DNA of 64,000 nucleotides from an uncultured Sphingomonas sp. GTDB taxonomy: Bacteria > Pseudomonadota > Alphaproteobacteria > Sphingomonadales > Sphingomonadaceae. Below, piece after piece: positions 27,208 to 36,163 of this stretch. The stretch spans positions 173,292 to 237,291 of the forward strand of contig NZ_CAKZHV010000057.1 in assembly GCF_936927845.1 (NCBI RefSeq). Direction: 5' to 3'. Each line of letters opens with the position of its first letter. The first letter of the stretch is position 1. The position numbers and the translations under genes were made by a program. The notes beneath the pieces were generated by a model, which saw only the letters and a list, made by a program, of their open reading frames with translations, did not search any database and had not been told where the DNA came from.

Positions 27208-27845
27208 TGACGCTGTTCAACCGGCTCGCCAGCTCGCTTGGCGCCATGCTGCTGCTCGCCACCGCGCTGCCGGCGCAGGCGGCGGTCACGATCACCTTCT
27301 GGAACCGCGACTTCGGCAACTACTTTCCGCACGCCTTCTTCATGCTGCGCGGCGCACCCGATCGCGGCGGGCCGGCGGTCGACGCCAGCTACGGCTTCAC
27401 CGCGCAGTCGGTCACCCCGGCGCTGCTGTTTGGCAACGTCAAGGGGCGCGTCGAGACGCCCAAGCTCAACTACATGAACGGCAGTCACGTGCGCTTCGCG
27501 GTCACGCTGACCGACGCGCAATATGACGCGGTGCTGCGGCTGATCGCGGGCTGGAGCGAAAAGACGGGCGACAGCACCTACAATCTGGGCAAGCGCAACT
27601 GCGTCCACTTCGTGCGCGAGGCGGCGCGGGCGAGCGGGCTGACCGGGCTCGATCACCCTAAGCTGATGAAGAAGCCGAGCAGCTTCCTGCTCGCGGTGGA
27701 GAACGCCAACGCCGGCCATGTCAGCGTGATCGAGAAGGCCGGAAAGGACTATCTTGCCACGCTGCCCGCAATCGACGGCGTGCGCCCGATCGACGCGCCC
27801 GTCTCCGACCCCGGCACGATGAAGGGCAAGCCAGACACCCAATAG
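27204..27845 (+). CDS. Secreted protein with papain-like His/Cys pattern
   Basis: A 213-residue protein with signal peptide (LGAMLLLATALPAQAA, cleavage about residue 27). Two conserved-looking sites are NYFPHAFFMLRG and LGKRNCVHFVREAARASGL. A histidine preceding a cysteine at a helix start is the order seen in permuted NlpC/P60-type (YiiX/LRAT-like) enzymes, so an envelope amidase or acyl-transfer role is possible; this is inference. The GTG at 27204 overlaps the CDF stop (GTGA); ATG 27207 is the alternative start. Confidence 0.65.
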   Translation: MMTLFNRLASSLGAMLLLATALPAQAAVTITFWNRDFGNYFPHAFFMLRGAPDRGGPAVDASYGFTAQSVTPALLFGNVKGRVETPKLNYMNGSHVRFAVTLTDAQYDAVLRLIAGWSEKTGDSTYNLGKRNCVHFVREAARASGLTGLDHPKLMKKPSSFLLAVENANAGHVSVIEKAGKDYLATLPAIDGVRPIDAPVSDPGTMKGKPDTQ

Positions 27846-27855
27846 TCCCGGCACC

Positions 27856-28515
27856 TCACGCGGGCACCAACTCCAGCACGTCAAGGGTCGACTCGAACGC
27901 CGGATAGGGTTGCGCGACGCGCCAGCGCGCCGGCGCGATCCGCTCGACCCAGCCCGCGACATCGCGGGTCGCGTCGCGCCCGTACCGCATCGCGCTCCGC
28001 TCGTCGCCGAGGGCGATCGTGCCCAGGAACACCGCGCGCGTCGTGTCGTGCGGATAGATGGTCCCGATCACGCGCTGCGATCCCGTAAGCTTGGCGAGCG
28101 TCACCTCGCCTCCTTCGGCGGCGACGCGACAGCGAAAGAACGGGTAAGCAACATAGTCGAGCCCGCCAGGCGTCTTGGCGCCGAGCTTCACCGTGCGACA
28201 GCGGTAATCGCCCGCGGGCGGCAGCGGATCGGGTAGCGCCGTGTCATAGGCGTAGAGCGGCGGATCGGCGTCGATCTTGGCCCCCGCACCGCTGCCGCGC
28301 GCCTTGCCCAGCGCCGCGATCCAGGCGGTACGCCATCCGCGCAGCCGCTGCCGGTCTGACCCGGTCGCGATCGTTCGCCAGCCACGCGCGTCACCCGCCG
28401 AGCGCCCGGCCGGCTCGTCCACGGCCGACCGCACACCCATGTCAGCACTCCCTCCACCGCATCCACCGAGCACCGCCAGCACCAGCCCGGCGCAGGCGAG
28501 CCGCTTGGCGCTCAC
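27856..28515 (-). CDS. DUF4893 lipoprotein
   Basis: A 219-residue lipoprotein, lipobox LGGC (residues about 16-19), followed by a DUF4893 domain: RGWRTIATGSDRQRLRGWRT, GDYRCRTVKLG, YPFFRCRV, LAKLTGSQRVIG, FLGTIALGDERS and the tail PAFESTLDVLELVPA. Two cysteines in the YRCR and FRCR strands could form a disulfide. The function is unknown. The GTG at 28515 overlaps the stop of the upstream dehydrogenase gene (GTGA), which supports this start. Confidence 0.8.
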   Translation of the reverse strand: MSAKRLACAGLVLAVLGGCGGGSADMGVRSAVDEPAGRSAGDARGWRTIATGSDRQRLRGWRTAWIAALGKARGSGAGAKIDADPPLYAYDTALPDPLPPAGDYRCRTVKLGAKTPGGLDYVAYPFFRCRVAAEGGEVTLAKLTGSQRVIGTIYPHDTTRAVFLGTIALGDERSAMRYGRDATRDVAGWVERIAPARWRVAQPYPAFESTLDVLELVPA

Positions 28516-29297
28516 GCCGCGGTCCAGCCGCCGTCCGCGGACAGGTTCGCACCCGTGATCGCCTTTGCCTCCTCGCGGCACAGGAACAGCGCGAAGGCGG
28601 CGACCTGCTCGGGCGTCACGAACTCCTTGGTCGGTTGCGCGGCGAGCAGCACGTCGTTCATCACCTGCTCGCGCGTCATGCCCCGCGCCTTCATCGTGTC
28701 GGGAATTTGGCTCTCGACCAGCGGGGTCCAGACATAGCCGGGCGAGATGCAGTTGACGGTGATGCCGTGCGTCGCATTCTCAAGCGCCACGGCCTTGGTC
28801 AATCCGGCGACGCCGTGCTTGGCCGCGACATAGGCCGATTTGTTCGGGCTGGCGACGAGGCTGTGCGCGCTCGCCGTGGTGATGATCCGACCCCAGCCCT
28901 TTTCGCGCATCAACGGCACCGCCGCGCGCATCGCGTGAAACGCACTCGACAGGTTGATCGCCAGGATCGCGTCCCATTTCTCGACCGGAAAGTCGTGAAC
29001 CGGGGCGACATATTGGATGCCGGCATTGTTGACTAGCACGTCGGGCCCGCCGAGCTCCGCGTGGGCCCGCGCCACCATCGCCGCGATCTCGTCGGGCTTG
29101 GTCATGTCGGCCGCGTCGTGGAGCGCGCGCGCGCCGCTCGTCGCCTCGATCTCCGCGCGTGCCTGCTCGATCGTGTCGGCCTCGCCGAAGCCGTTCAGCA
29201 TCACGCTCGCGCCCTCCGCCGCCAGCGCACGCGCGATCGCGAGGCCGATGCCCGAGGTCGATCCGGTAACGATCGCGCTCTTACCCTTCAGGAACAT
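28512..29297 (-). CDS. bdhA: 3-hydroxybutyrate dehydrogenase (short-chain dehydrogenase)
   Basis: A 261-residue SDR enzyme: cofactor loop TGSTSGIGLA near the N-terminus, NNAGIQYVAPVHDFPVEKWD, catalytic Ser in TTASAHSLVAS and the Y-x3-K pair in SAYVAAKHG. The NAGIQ-x-V-x-P-V motif and the C-terminal ITGANLSADGGWTAA are characteristic of D-3-hydroxybutyrate dehydrogenases, which convert 3-hydroxybutyrate to acetoacetate in PHB breakdown. The start MFLKGKSAIV at 29297 is preceded by GGAGAGGAGAAGG, a strong ribosome-binding site. Confidence 0.87.
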   Translation of the reverse strand: MFLKGKSAIVTGSTSGIGLAIARALAAEGASVMLNGFGEADTIEQARAEIEATSGARALHDAADMTKPDEIAAMVARAHAELGGPDVLVNNAGIQYVAPVHDFPVEKWDAILAINLSSAFHAMRAAVPLMREKGWGRIITTASAHSLVASPNKSAYVAAKHGVAGLTKAVALENATHGITVNCISPGYVWTPLVESQIPDTMKARGMTREQVMNDVLLAAQPTKEFVTPEQVAAFALFLCREEAKAITGANLSADGGWTAA

Positions 29298-29405
29298 GGC
29301 CTTCTCCTCTCCGCTCTGCATCAACCACTAGCCGACGCGTTGCAACCCGGAGCCCGCCAAAGGGGTTCATGCCGCAACAGCAACGATTGCACCGGGGGGC
29401 AGGCC

Positions 29406-30314
29406 ATGCGGCTCGACGATTACGAGAATGACATCGACGTCGGCGATGCCACATCGCGCGGCGGCTTCGGCGGCGGCGGCGGCGGGCTGCTGTTCGGGTT
29501 GCTGCCGCTGATCGGCAGCCGGTTCGGCTGCGGCGGGATCGTCGTCGTGCTGATCCTGATGGCGGTATTCGGTGGCGGCCTCGGCGGGCTGGGCGGCATC
29601 CTCGGCGGCGGCGGAGGCAGCGCCCCCTCGACGCAGGTCGGCCAGCAGTCGGGCGGCGGCAGCGTGCAGCAGATCTGCGACGCCAGCCCCGAACGACGCG
29701 CGACCTGCAACGCGTTCAGCAATGCCGAGAATACTTGGGAACAGATCTTCGCCGCCTCGGGCCAGCCTTTCCGCGCACCCGGTCTGCGCTTCTTCAGCGG
29801 CCAGGGTCAGTCCGGCTGCGGCGCGGCGCAGAGCGCGATGGGGCCGTTCTACTGTCCGACGGACAGCGACATCTATCTCGACACCAGCTTCTTCAACGAG
29901 CTGACCAACCGCTTCAAGGCGCCGGGCGACTTCGCGCAATATTACGTCGTCGCGCACGAATTCGGCCACCACATCCAGAACCTGCTCGGCACATCGGCGC
30001 AGGTGCAGCAGGTCCAGCGCAGCAGCAGCGAGACGGAGGGCAACGCCGCCTCGGTCCGGCTCGAGCTGCAGGCCGATTGCTACGCCGGCGTCTGGGCGGC
30101 GAAGAATCGCGATCGGTTAGAGCCGGGCGACGTCGAGGAAGGCATGCGCGCCGCGCAGGCGATCGGCGACGACACGCTCCAGCGCGAGGCGCAGGGCCGC
30201 GTCGTACCCGACAGCTTCACCCACGGCACCTCGGCGCAGCGCCAGTTCTGGTTGCGCCGCGGGATGGAAAGCGGTGACCCCGCGGCGTGCGACACCTTCT
30301 CGGGCGCGATCTGA
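29406..30314 (+). CDS. Neutral zinc metallopeptidase (YpfJ family)
   Basis: A 302-residue membrane-anchored protein: Gly-rich N-terminus, one transmembrane helix (GIVVVLILMAVFGG, about 44-58), a Gly-rich linker and a large extracytoplasmic domain. That domain contains the zincin motif VVAHEFGHHIQ and the downstream ELQADCYAG glutamate ligand. TDSDIYLDTSFF and the final WLRRGMESGDPAACDTF are family signatures. Peptidase activity is predicted, not shown, for this family. It ends at a pair of hairpins shared with the converging manA gene. Confidence 0.9.
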   Translation: MRLDDYENDIDVGDATSRGGFGGGGGGLLFGLLPLIGSRFGCGGIVVVLILMAVFGGGLGGLGGILGGGGGSAPSTQVGQQSGGGSVQQICDASPERRATCNAFSNAENTWEQIFAASGQPFRAPGLRFFSGQGQSGCGAAQSAMGPFYCPTDSDIYLDTSFFNELTNRFKAPGDFAQYYVVAHEFGHHIQNLLGTSAQVQQVQRSSSETEGNAASVRLELQADCYAGVWAAKNRDRLEPGDVEEGMRAAQAIGDDTLQREAQGRVVPDSFTHGTSAQRQFWLRRGMESGDPAACDTFSGAI

Positions 30315-30319
30315 ACGAG

Positions 30320-30398
30320 GAACGGGCGAGCTGCTCCAGCATCTCGCCCGTTCATGTTTCCATTGATGGTCAGCCCGGCGCGTCAGGTCCGCCGGGCT
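30320..30398. terminator. Two hairpins between converging genes
   Basis: GAACGGGCGAG (30320-30330) pairs perfectly with CTCGCCCGTTC (30343-30353), followed by ATGTTTCC, serving the metallopeptidase gene. AGCCCGGCG (30372-30380) pairs with CGCCGGGCT (30390-30398), serving manA on the other strand. Confidence 0.7.
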
Positions 30399-30407
30399 CA
30401 TGCGCAA

Positions 30408-31232
30408 TCAGATACGGTGGCCACCCACGTAAGCGAACAGCAGGTCGGCATCGTTCGACGCGTGCAGCTTCTCCGTACCCGTCACGGTGACGCACTCGCC
30501 CGCCTTCCACGCGACGCCTGCGACGACGCCCTCACCCTTGATCGGCACCAGCCAGCCGGTCTTTCCCTCGGGCAAGTCAATCTCCCGGTCGCCGCCGGTC
30601 CAGCGCTCCAGCACGAACTTCGGCCCTTCGACCAGGATCGTGCGACCCGGCTCGACCTCGCCCGGCGCGCTCGGCGGCGTCCACGGCGTCAGCTCCGCGA
30701 CCGCGATCCCGTCGTCCAGGTGCAGTTCGCGCGGGCGGCCGTAATCGTACAGGCGGTAGGTCGTGTCCGAATTCTGCTGCACCTCGATCAACGTCAGCCC
30801 GGCGCCGATCGCGTGGATCACGCCTGAGTGCGAGTAGAAGAAGTCGCCCTTCTTCACCGGCTTCCAATCGAGCTTGTGCTCGATCGACCCGTCGAGCGCG
30901 CTTTCCCGCAGTTCATCCGCGGTCATCGGCGCCAGCGGACCGATCGCGATCGTCGAATCGGGCTCGGCATCCAGGATCGTCCAGCATTCGTCCTTGCCGC
31001 GCGGCAGGCCACGCTTCTGCGCTTCCTCGTCCGACGGGTGATCCTGCACCGACAATTTCTCGCTGGTGAACAGATATTTGATCAGCAATTCCGACTGTTC
31101 CGGACGCGGTGACTGGAACCACACCTCGCCGATCGGCTCGCCTTCGGGCGACGGATCGGGAAAGCCGGGATAAAGCGTGTGCCGGCCCCACGGCTTCTCG
31201 ACGCGCTTGGTGGCAAGCAGGGTGGCGGGCAT
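30408..31232 (-). CDS. manA: Class I mannose-6-phosphate isomerase
   Basis: A 274-residue cupin enzyme interconverting fructose-6-phosphate and mannose-6-phosphate. The zinc-binding segment LSVQDHPSDEEA supplies Gln and His, and SHSGVIHAIGAG supplies another His; KPWGRHTLYPGF and GKDECWTILDAE are family marks. It is shorter than the enterobacterial enzyme, as usual for the small class I form. AGGAG ends five bases before the ATG at 31232. With ManC at 52.6 kb it would supply GDP-mannose for polysaccharides. Confidence 0.88.
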   Translation of the reverse strand: MPATLLATKRVEKPWGRHTLYPGFPDPSPEGEPIGEVWFQSPRPEQSELLIKYLFTSEKLSVQDHPSDEEAQKRGLPRGKDECWTILDAEPDSTIAIGPLAPMTADELRESALDGSIEHKLDWKPVKKGDFFYSHSGVIHAIGAGLTLIEVQQNSDTTYRLYDYGRPRELHLDDGIAVAELTPWTPPSAPGEVEPGRTILVEGPKFVLERWTGGDREIDLPEGKTGWLVPIKGEGVVAGVAWKAGECVTVTGTEKLHASNDADLLFAYVGGHRI

Positions 31233-31374
31233 GGGAACTCCTGTTGGTCGTAAGAGGCGGAACAACGCCCGCGGTAACACGTCCGTTGCGCAACGCGAGT
31301 GCAAACAGCTGATCGGTGAGCGTAACGCAAAAGCCGTTGTTCCGACGCGTTCGCATGCGCTAAGGCCTGCGCCG

Positions 31375-32385
31375 ATGCGTACCCTTCCCGTTCGTGGCCT
31401 TTCGGCTCGTGGTCTGCCAATCGCGCTGATCGCCGCGCTCGCGCTCCCCATTGCTGGTTGTGCGCGCAGCCGCGCTGGCAGCGACCTGCCCTATGTCGCG
31501 CGCGACGTCGGCACCTTGTACACCTCGGCCAAGACGCGGCTGGATCAGGGGCGCTACAAGGAAGCGGCCGCGCTGTTCGACGAGGTCGAGCGCCAGCATC
31601 CTTATTCGGTCTGGGCGCGCCGCGCGCAGTTGATGGGTGCCTTCAGCTATTATCTCGCGCGCGATTACACCAACGCGATCCAGGGTGCGCAGCGCTTCCT
31701 GTCGGTCCACCCGGGCAATCGCGACGCGCCTTACGCTTATTACCTCGTCGCGATGAGCTATTACGAGCAGATCAGCGACGTGACGCGCGATCAGAAGATC
31801 ACCACGCAGGCGCAGGAATCGCTCGGCGAGCTCGTCCGGCGCTACCCCAACACGCGCTACGCCGCCGATGCGCGGCTGAAGCTCGACCTCGTGCGCGATC
31901 ACCTCGCGGGCAAGGAGATGGAGGTCGGCCGCTTCTACGAACGCCGCCGGCAGTGGCTGTCCGCGACGCTGCGCTTCCGCAAGGTGATCGACGAATATCA
32001 GACAACGACGCACGCGCCCGAGGCGCTGATGCGACTGACCGAGACCTATCTCGCGCTCGGCGTCCGCAACGAAGCGGAAAAGGCCGCCGCCGTGCTCGGC
32101 GCCAATTACCCGGGCTCCGACTGGTATCAGCGCGCCTACAAGCTGATGCGCGAATATCCCTCGACCGCGATCGCGCCGCTCGCGCCGGGCGCGCAGGTGG
32201 TGCCGCCGGGCACGCGCACCACGACGGTGGCGGGCGAAGCGACCACCAGCGTGCCGGCCAAGGCCGATGCGCCGAACGCGGTCACGCCGGCGACCACCGG
32301 CGGCGATCCCGCGGGCACCTTGCCGCCCGATACGACCTCGCCCGCGAACACCCCCAATCCGACGTCGAGCACGCCGACCCCGTAA
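31375..32385 (+). CDS. bamD: Outer membrane protein assembly factor BamD
   Basis: A 336-residue lipoprotein of the BAM complex that inserts beta-barrels in the outer membrane. Signal sequence with lipobox LPIAGC (C29), then TPR-type helices from about 45 to 270 (TSAKTRLDQGRYKEAAALFDEV, HPYSVWARRAQLMGAFSYY, RYPNTRYAADARLK). A Pro/Thr/Ala-rich tail of about 70 residues is longer than in E. coli. The start is the ATG at 31375; codons upstream in frame give no signal peptide. recN follows, a common order in alphaproteobacteria. Confidence 0.93.
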   Translation: MRTLPVRGLSARGLPIALIAALALPIAGCARSRAGSDLPYVARDVGTLYTSAKTRLDQGRYKEAAALFDEVERQHPYSVWARRAQLMGAFSYYLARDYTNAIQGAQRFLSVHPGNRDAPYAYYLVAMSYYEQISDVTRDQKITTQAQESLGELVRRYPNTRYAADARLKLDLVRDHLAGKEMEVGRFYERRRQWLSATLRFRKVIDEYQTTTHAPEALMRLTETYLALGVRNEAEKAAAVLGANYPGSDWYQRAYKLMREYPSTAIAPLAPGAQVVPPGTRTTTVAGEATTSVPAKADAPNAVTPATTGGDPAGTLPPDTTSPANTPNPTSSTPTP

Positions 32386-32460
32386 GGGGCGCGACGTGCG
32401 TGTTCGCGGAACAAAAAGGGTAACTTCGCGTCCGATCTGCGCTAAAGGCGTTGGCGACCT

Positions 32461-34116
32461 ATGCTGACCGCCCTTTCCATTCGCGACGTGGTGTTGATCG
32501 AAGCGCTCGACCTTGAGTTCGGCGACGGGCTCGGTGTGCTGACCGGCGAAACGGGTGCGGGTAAGTCGATTCTGCTCGACTCGCTCGGCCTCGCGCTCGG
32601 GCGGCGCGGCGACAGCGGGCTGGTGCGTCACGGTGCCGCGCAGGCGAGCGTCACCGCGACGTTTGACGCACCCGCGGGCGTCGACGCGGTGCTGGAGGAA
32701 AATGGCATCGACGCCGAACCGGGCGAGCCGCTGATTGTCCGCCGCATCGTCAAGGCGGACGGCGGCAGTCGCGCCTTCGTCAACAACCAGCCCGCCTCCG
32801 CCGCGCTGCTGCGCGAGATCGGGCAGATGCTGGTCGAGATCCACGGACAGCACGACGACCGCGGCATGCTCGCCCCCGCCGGCCACCGCGCGCTGCTCGA
32901 TGCGTTTGCGCGCGCCGACGTGGCGAAAGTGTCCGCCGCCCATGCCGCCTGGCGCGCCGCCGCGTCCGCGCTGGAGGACGCGCAGGCCGAGATCGCGACC
33001 GCGCAGCGCGACCGCGAATGGCTCGAACACGCGGTCGCCGAACTCGACAAGCTCGCGCCCGAACCCGGTGAGGAGGAAGCGCTCGCCGAACGCCGCCGCG
33101 GCATGCAGCGCGCGGAGAAGATCGCCGACGATCTGAACGACGTGACCGGACACGTTGACGGCCGCGACGGCGCGATGACGCAGCTGCGCCAGGCCGCGCG
33201 CGTGCTCGAGCGCATCGCGGAGGATCACCCCGCGCTCGCCGAAGCGCTCGCCGCGATCGACCGCGCGGTGATCGAGGGGGCGGTCGCGGAGGAAAAGCTG
33301 CGCGATGCTGCCGCCGCGCTGATGCACGATCCACGTCAGCTGGAGGAGGATGAGGCACGGTTGTTCGAGCTGCGCGCGATGGCGCGCAAGCACCGCGTCC
33401 AGCCCGACGACCTCGCCGCGCTCGCCGATCGACAGCGCGCGCAGCTCGAACGTTTGAACGCGGGCGAGGAAGGTCTCGCCGGGCTGGAGGCGCGGGTCGA
33501 CAAGGCGCGCGCCGCCTATGTCGCGGCCGCCGACGCCCTCACGAAGCAGCGCGCCGCCGCGGCGAAACGGCTCGATGCTGCAGTCGCGGGCGAGCTCGCG
33601 CCACTCAAGCTCGACGCCGCGCGGTTCCGCACGATCGTTGCCCCGCTTAGCGAGGGTGAGTGGTCGCCCGCCGGATGTGACCGCGTCGAGTTCGAGATTT
33701 CGACCAACCCCGGCGCGCCCTTCGCACCATTGGCCAAGATTGCGAGCGGCGGCGAGCTGTCGCGCTTCATTCTCGCGCTCAAGGTCGCGCTGGCGCAGCA
33801 GGGCGGTGCCGCGACGATGATCTTCGACGAGATCGACCGCGGCGTCGGCGGCGCGGTGGCGAGCGCGATCGGCGACCGGCTCGCGCGGCTGGCGACGCGC
33901 GCGCAACTGCTCGTCGTCACGCACTCGCCGCAGGTCGCGGCACGTGGCGCTGCGCACCTGCTGATCGCCAAGAGCAACGACGGCAAGGTCACACGCACCG
34001 GTGTCCGCCCGCTGTCAGCCGCCGAGCGGCGCGAGGAGATCGCGCGGATGTTGTCGGGCGCGACCGTCACCGACGAGGCGCGCGCGCAGGCCGAGCGTCT
34101 GCTCGAACCCGCCTGA
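32461..34116 (+). CDS. recN: DNA repair protein RecN
   Basis: A 551-residue SMC-like ATPase for double-strand-break repair. Walker A GETGAGKS lies at 29-36, a coiled-coil middle spans about 155-370, and the C-terminal half carries ASGGELSRFILALKVAL (signature motif) and MIFDEIDRGVGG (Walker B). VVTHSPQVAA completes the H-loop. No LexA-type box was recognised in the 75-base gap before it. Confidence 0.94.
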   Translation: MLTALSIRDVVLIEALDLEFGDGLGVLTGETGAGKSILLDSLGLALGRRGDSGLVRHGAAQASVTATFDAPAGVDAVLEENGIDAEPGEPLIVRRIVKADGGSRAFVNNQPASAALLREIGQMLVEIHGQHDDRGMLAPAGHRALLDAFARADVAKVSAAHAAWRAAASALEDAQAEIATAQRDREWLEHAVAELDKLAPEPGEEEALAERRRGMQRAEKIADDLNDVTGHVDGRDGAMTQLRQAARVLERIAEDHPALAEALAAIDRAVIEGAVAEEKLRDAAAALMHDPRQLEEDEARLFELRAMARKHRVQPDDLAALADRQRAQLERLNAGEEGLAGLEARVDKARAAYVAAADALTKQRAAAAKRLDAAVAGELAPLKLDAARFRTIVAPLSEGEWSPAGCDRVEFEISTNPGAPFAPLAKIASGGELSRFILALKVALAQQGGAATMIFDEIDRGVGGAVASAIGDRLARLATRAQLLVVTHSPQVAARGAAHLLIAKSNDGKVTRTGVRPLSAAERREEIARMLSGATVTDEARAQAERLLEPA

Positions 34117-34135
34117 GCGCCGCGCGCGCTTTCGC

Positions 34136-34822
34136 TTACCGCTCGCTCAGATAGTAGCGATCGGTCGCGTTCAGGTCCGCGTCGAGTTCGTAGACGATCG
34201 GCTGGCCGGTCGGGATCTCCAGCCCGGTGATCTCGTCGTCTGGAATGTCGCTTAGATGCTTGACCAACGCGCGCAACGAATTGCCGTGCGCGGAGATCAG
34301 CACGCGCTGCCCGTCCTTCAGCGCAGGGGCGATCCGCTCGTCCCAGTACGGCAGCACGCGCGCGATCGTGTCCTTCAGGCTCTCGGTCGCGGGCACGTCG
34401 ATGCCCGCGTAGCGACGATCGCCCGACAGGTCGTACTCGCTCCCCGCCTCCATCACTGGGGGCGGCACATCGAAGCTGCGGCGCCAGATATGCACCTGCT
34501 CGTCGCCGTGGCGGGCCGCGGTCTCCGCCTTGTCGAGCCCGGTCAGCCCACCGTAGTGCCGCTCGTTCAGCCGCCAATGCTTCTCGACCGGCAGCCACAA
34601 CCGCCCCATCGCCTCCAGCGCGAGGTTGAGCGTCTTGATCGCGCGCGTCTGCAGGCTGGTGAACGTTTGGTCAAAGTCGAGGCCTTTCGCCGCCATCAGT
34701 TCGCCCGCCGCACGCGCCTCGGCCGCGCCTTTCTCGGTCACGTCGACGTCCCACCATCCGGTGAAGCGATTCTCCAGGTTCCACGACGACTGGCCGTGGC
34801 GGATGAGGACAAGTGTGGGCAT
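34136..34822 (-). CDS. gpmA: 2,3-bisphosphoglycerate-dependent phosphoglycerate mutase
   Basis: A 228-residue glycolytic enzyme interconverting 2- and 3-phosphoglycerate. The phosphohistidine loop LIRHGQSSWN places the catalytic His at position 9, FTGWWDVDVTEKG and RLNERHYGGLTGLDKAE follow, and the second His is in ISAHGNSLRALVKHL. The start is MPTLVLIRHG at 34822. It converges with recN. Confidence 0.94.
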   Translation of the reverse strand: MPTLVLIRHGQSSWNLENRFTGWWDVDVTEKGAAEARAAGELMAAKGLDFDQTFTSLQTRAIKTLNLALEAMGRLWLPVEKHWRLNERHYGGLTGLDKAETAARHGDEQVHIWRRSFDVPPPVMEAGSEYDLSGDRRYAGIDVPATESLKDTIARVLPYWDERIAPALKDGQRVLISAHGNSLRALVKHLSDIPDDEITGLEIPTGQPIVYELDADLNATDRYYLSER

Positions 34823-34908
34823 GGATGGAACCTCTGTGCGGGGCCGCACGGCGGCGGCGGTTTACCCCTCGCTAGGGGAAAGCGGCGGGCGCGGGCAAGC
34901 CGCGATGG

Positions 34909-35364
34909 CTACAGGTGCAGCACGAAGAAACGATTGTGCGGGCTGGGCCGATAATCGGCAAACGCATCGCAGGGGACGAAGCCGGCGCGCTTGTAGAGCC
35001 GGATCGCGGCGTCGTACGCCGGCGTCGTGCCCGTCTCCAGATAAAGGCGCGTCAAACCGCGCCGACGCGCCTCCCCAATAATCGCCGACAGGATCGCATG
35101 GCCCGCGCCGCGCCCGCGCGCGGCGGCCGTGCTGCGCATCGACTTCACCTCCCCGCCCCCGTCACCCAGTTGCTTGAGCGCGCCCATGCCGGCGACGACG
35201 CCATCGTTCCATGCGATGAAGAACGCGATCTCGGGCGCCGACAGCGCCCGCCCGTCGAGCGCGAAGGAGAAGCCCTCGGGCACCGCGCCGCGCTGTTCGG
35301 CGACATGCGCGGCGAGCAGCGCTGCGATCGCTGGGTTGGTGGGATCGTCGCGACGTACCTGCAC
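34909..35364 (-). CDS. GNAT family N-acetyltransferase
   Basis: A 151-residue acetyltransferase with the acetyl-CoA loop RGRGAGHAILSAIIGEARRRG and the ending LYLETGTTPAYDAAIRLYKR-AGF, as in YsnE/PAT-like members. The substrate is unknown. The likely start is a GTG at 35364 (VQVRRDDP, with GGAG eight bases upstream); longer versions would overlap the divergent dienelactone hydrolase promoter. Confidence 0.78.
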   Translation of the reverse strand: MQVRRDDPTNPAIAALLAAHVAEQRGAVPEGFSFALDGRALSAPEIAFFIAWNDGVVAGMGALKQLGDGGGEVKSMRSTAAARGRGAGHAILSAIIGEARRRGLTRLYLETGTTPAYDAAIRLYKRAGFVPCDAFADYRPSPHNRFFVLHL

Positions 35365-35440
35365 TTGCGCGCTCCGCTGCCAAGGTGTTGTGTAGCGGTG
35401 TATCGCGCCGCGGCCGGCGGGCAAGCACGGAGGATCGCAC

Positions 35441-36163
35441 ATGGCAGTTGAGCGCAGGACGTTGATCCATGACGGCCCGGGTGGCCGGTTCGAGGGCGTG
35501 TTCGCCTGGGACAGCGCACACCCAGGCCCCCGCCCCGGCGTCCTGGTGATCCCCAACATCCTCGGCCAGAAGGAGGAGGACAACGCCAAGGCAGAGGCGC
35601 TCGCCGCGCTCGGCTACGCCTCCTTCGCGGGCGACGTCTATGGTCAGGGCAAGCGGACGCAGCGCGGACCCGAGGCATCGCGCTACATGGACGAGATGAA
35701 CGCAGACCGCGCGCTGCTGCGCGACCGGTTGGACGCCAGCCTGTCGGCACTGAAGGCCCAGCCCGAGGTCGACGCGGCGAAGACTGCCGCGATCGGTTTC
35801 TGCTTCGGCGGCAAGTGCGTACTCGACATGGCGCGCAGCGGCCTCGACATCCTGGGCGGTGTCAGCTTCCACGGTGTCTACGATCGCCCCGATTACGACA
35901 ATGTCTCACCGATCAGGACCAAGCTGCTGATCTGCCACGGCTGGGACGATCCGCTCGGCAAGCCAGAGACGGTGGTCGCGCTGGGACAGGAGCTGACGCA
36001 GAGCGGCGCCGACTGGCAGATCCACGCTTACGGCAACGCCGGCCACGCCTTCACCGACGCGAGCATGAGGGGATCGACCATCCCCGGCGTCGCTTACGAG
36101 GAGCGGGCCGACCGTCGGAGCTGGCAGGCGATGCAGAATTTCCTGAGCGAGGTCTTCGCATGA
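35441..36163 (+). CDS. Dienelactone hydrolase family protein
   Basis: A 240-residue alpha/beta hydrolase. The nucleophile is the Cys of GFCFGGKC, the acid Asp is probably in GWDDPLGKPE and the His in GNAGHAFTD, the Cys-Asp-His arrangement of dienelactone hydrolases. It may act on carboxymethylenebutenolide-like lactones or other esters. GGAGG lies eight bases before the ATG. The stop overlaps the start of the nitronate monooxygenase gene by four bases. Confidence 0.87.
   Translation: MAVERRTLIHDGPGGRFEGVFAWDSAHPGPRPGVLVIPNILGQKEEDNAKAEALAALGYASFAGDVYGQGKRTQRGPEASRYMDEMNADRALLRDRLDASLSALKAQPEVDAAKTAAIGFCFGGKCVLDMARSGLDILGGVSFHGVYDRPDYDNVSPIRTKLLICHGWDDPLGKPETVVALGQELTQSGADWQIHAYGNAGHAFTDASMRGSTIPGVAYEERADRRSWQAMQNFLSEVFA

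Noticed and set aside
31360..33957. 865-codon open frame antisense to bamD and recN
   Set aside because: Shadow of two certain genes; low-complexity Arg/Ala/Gly composition and no motif.
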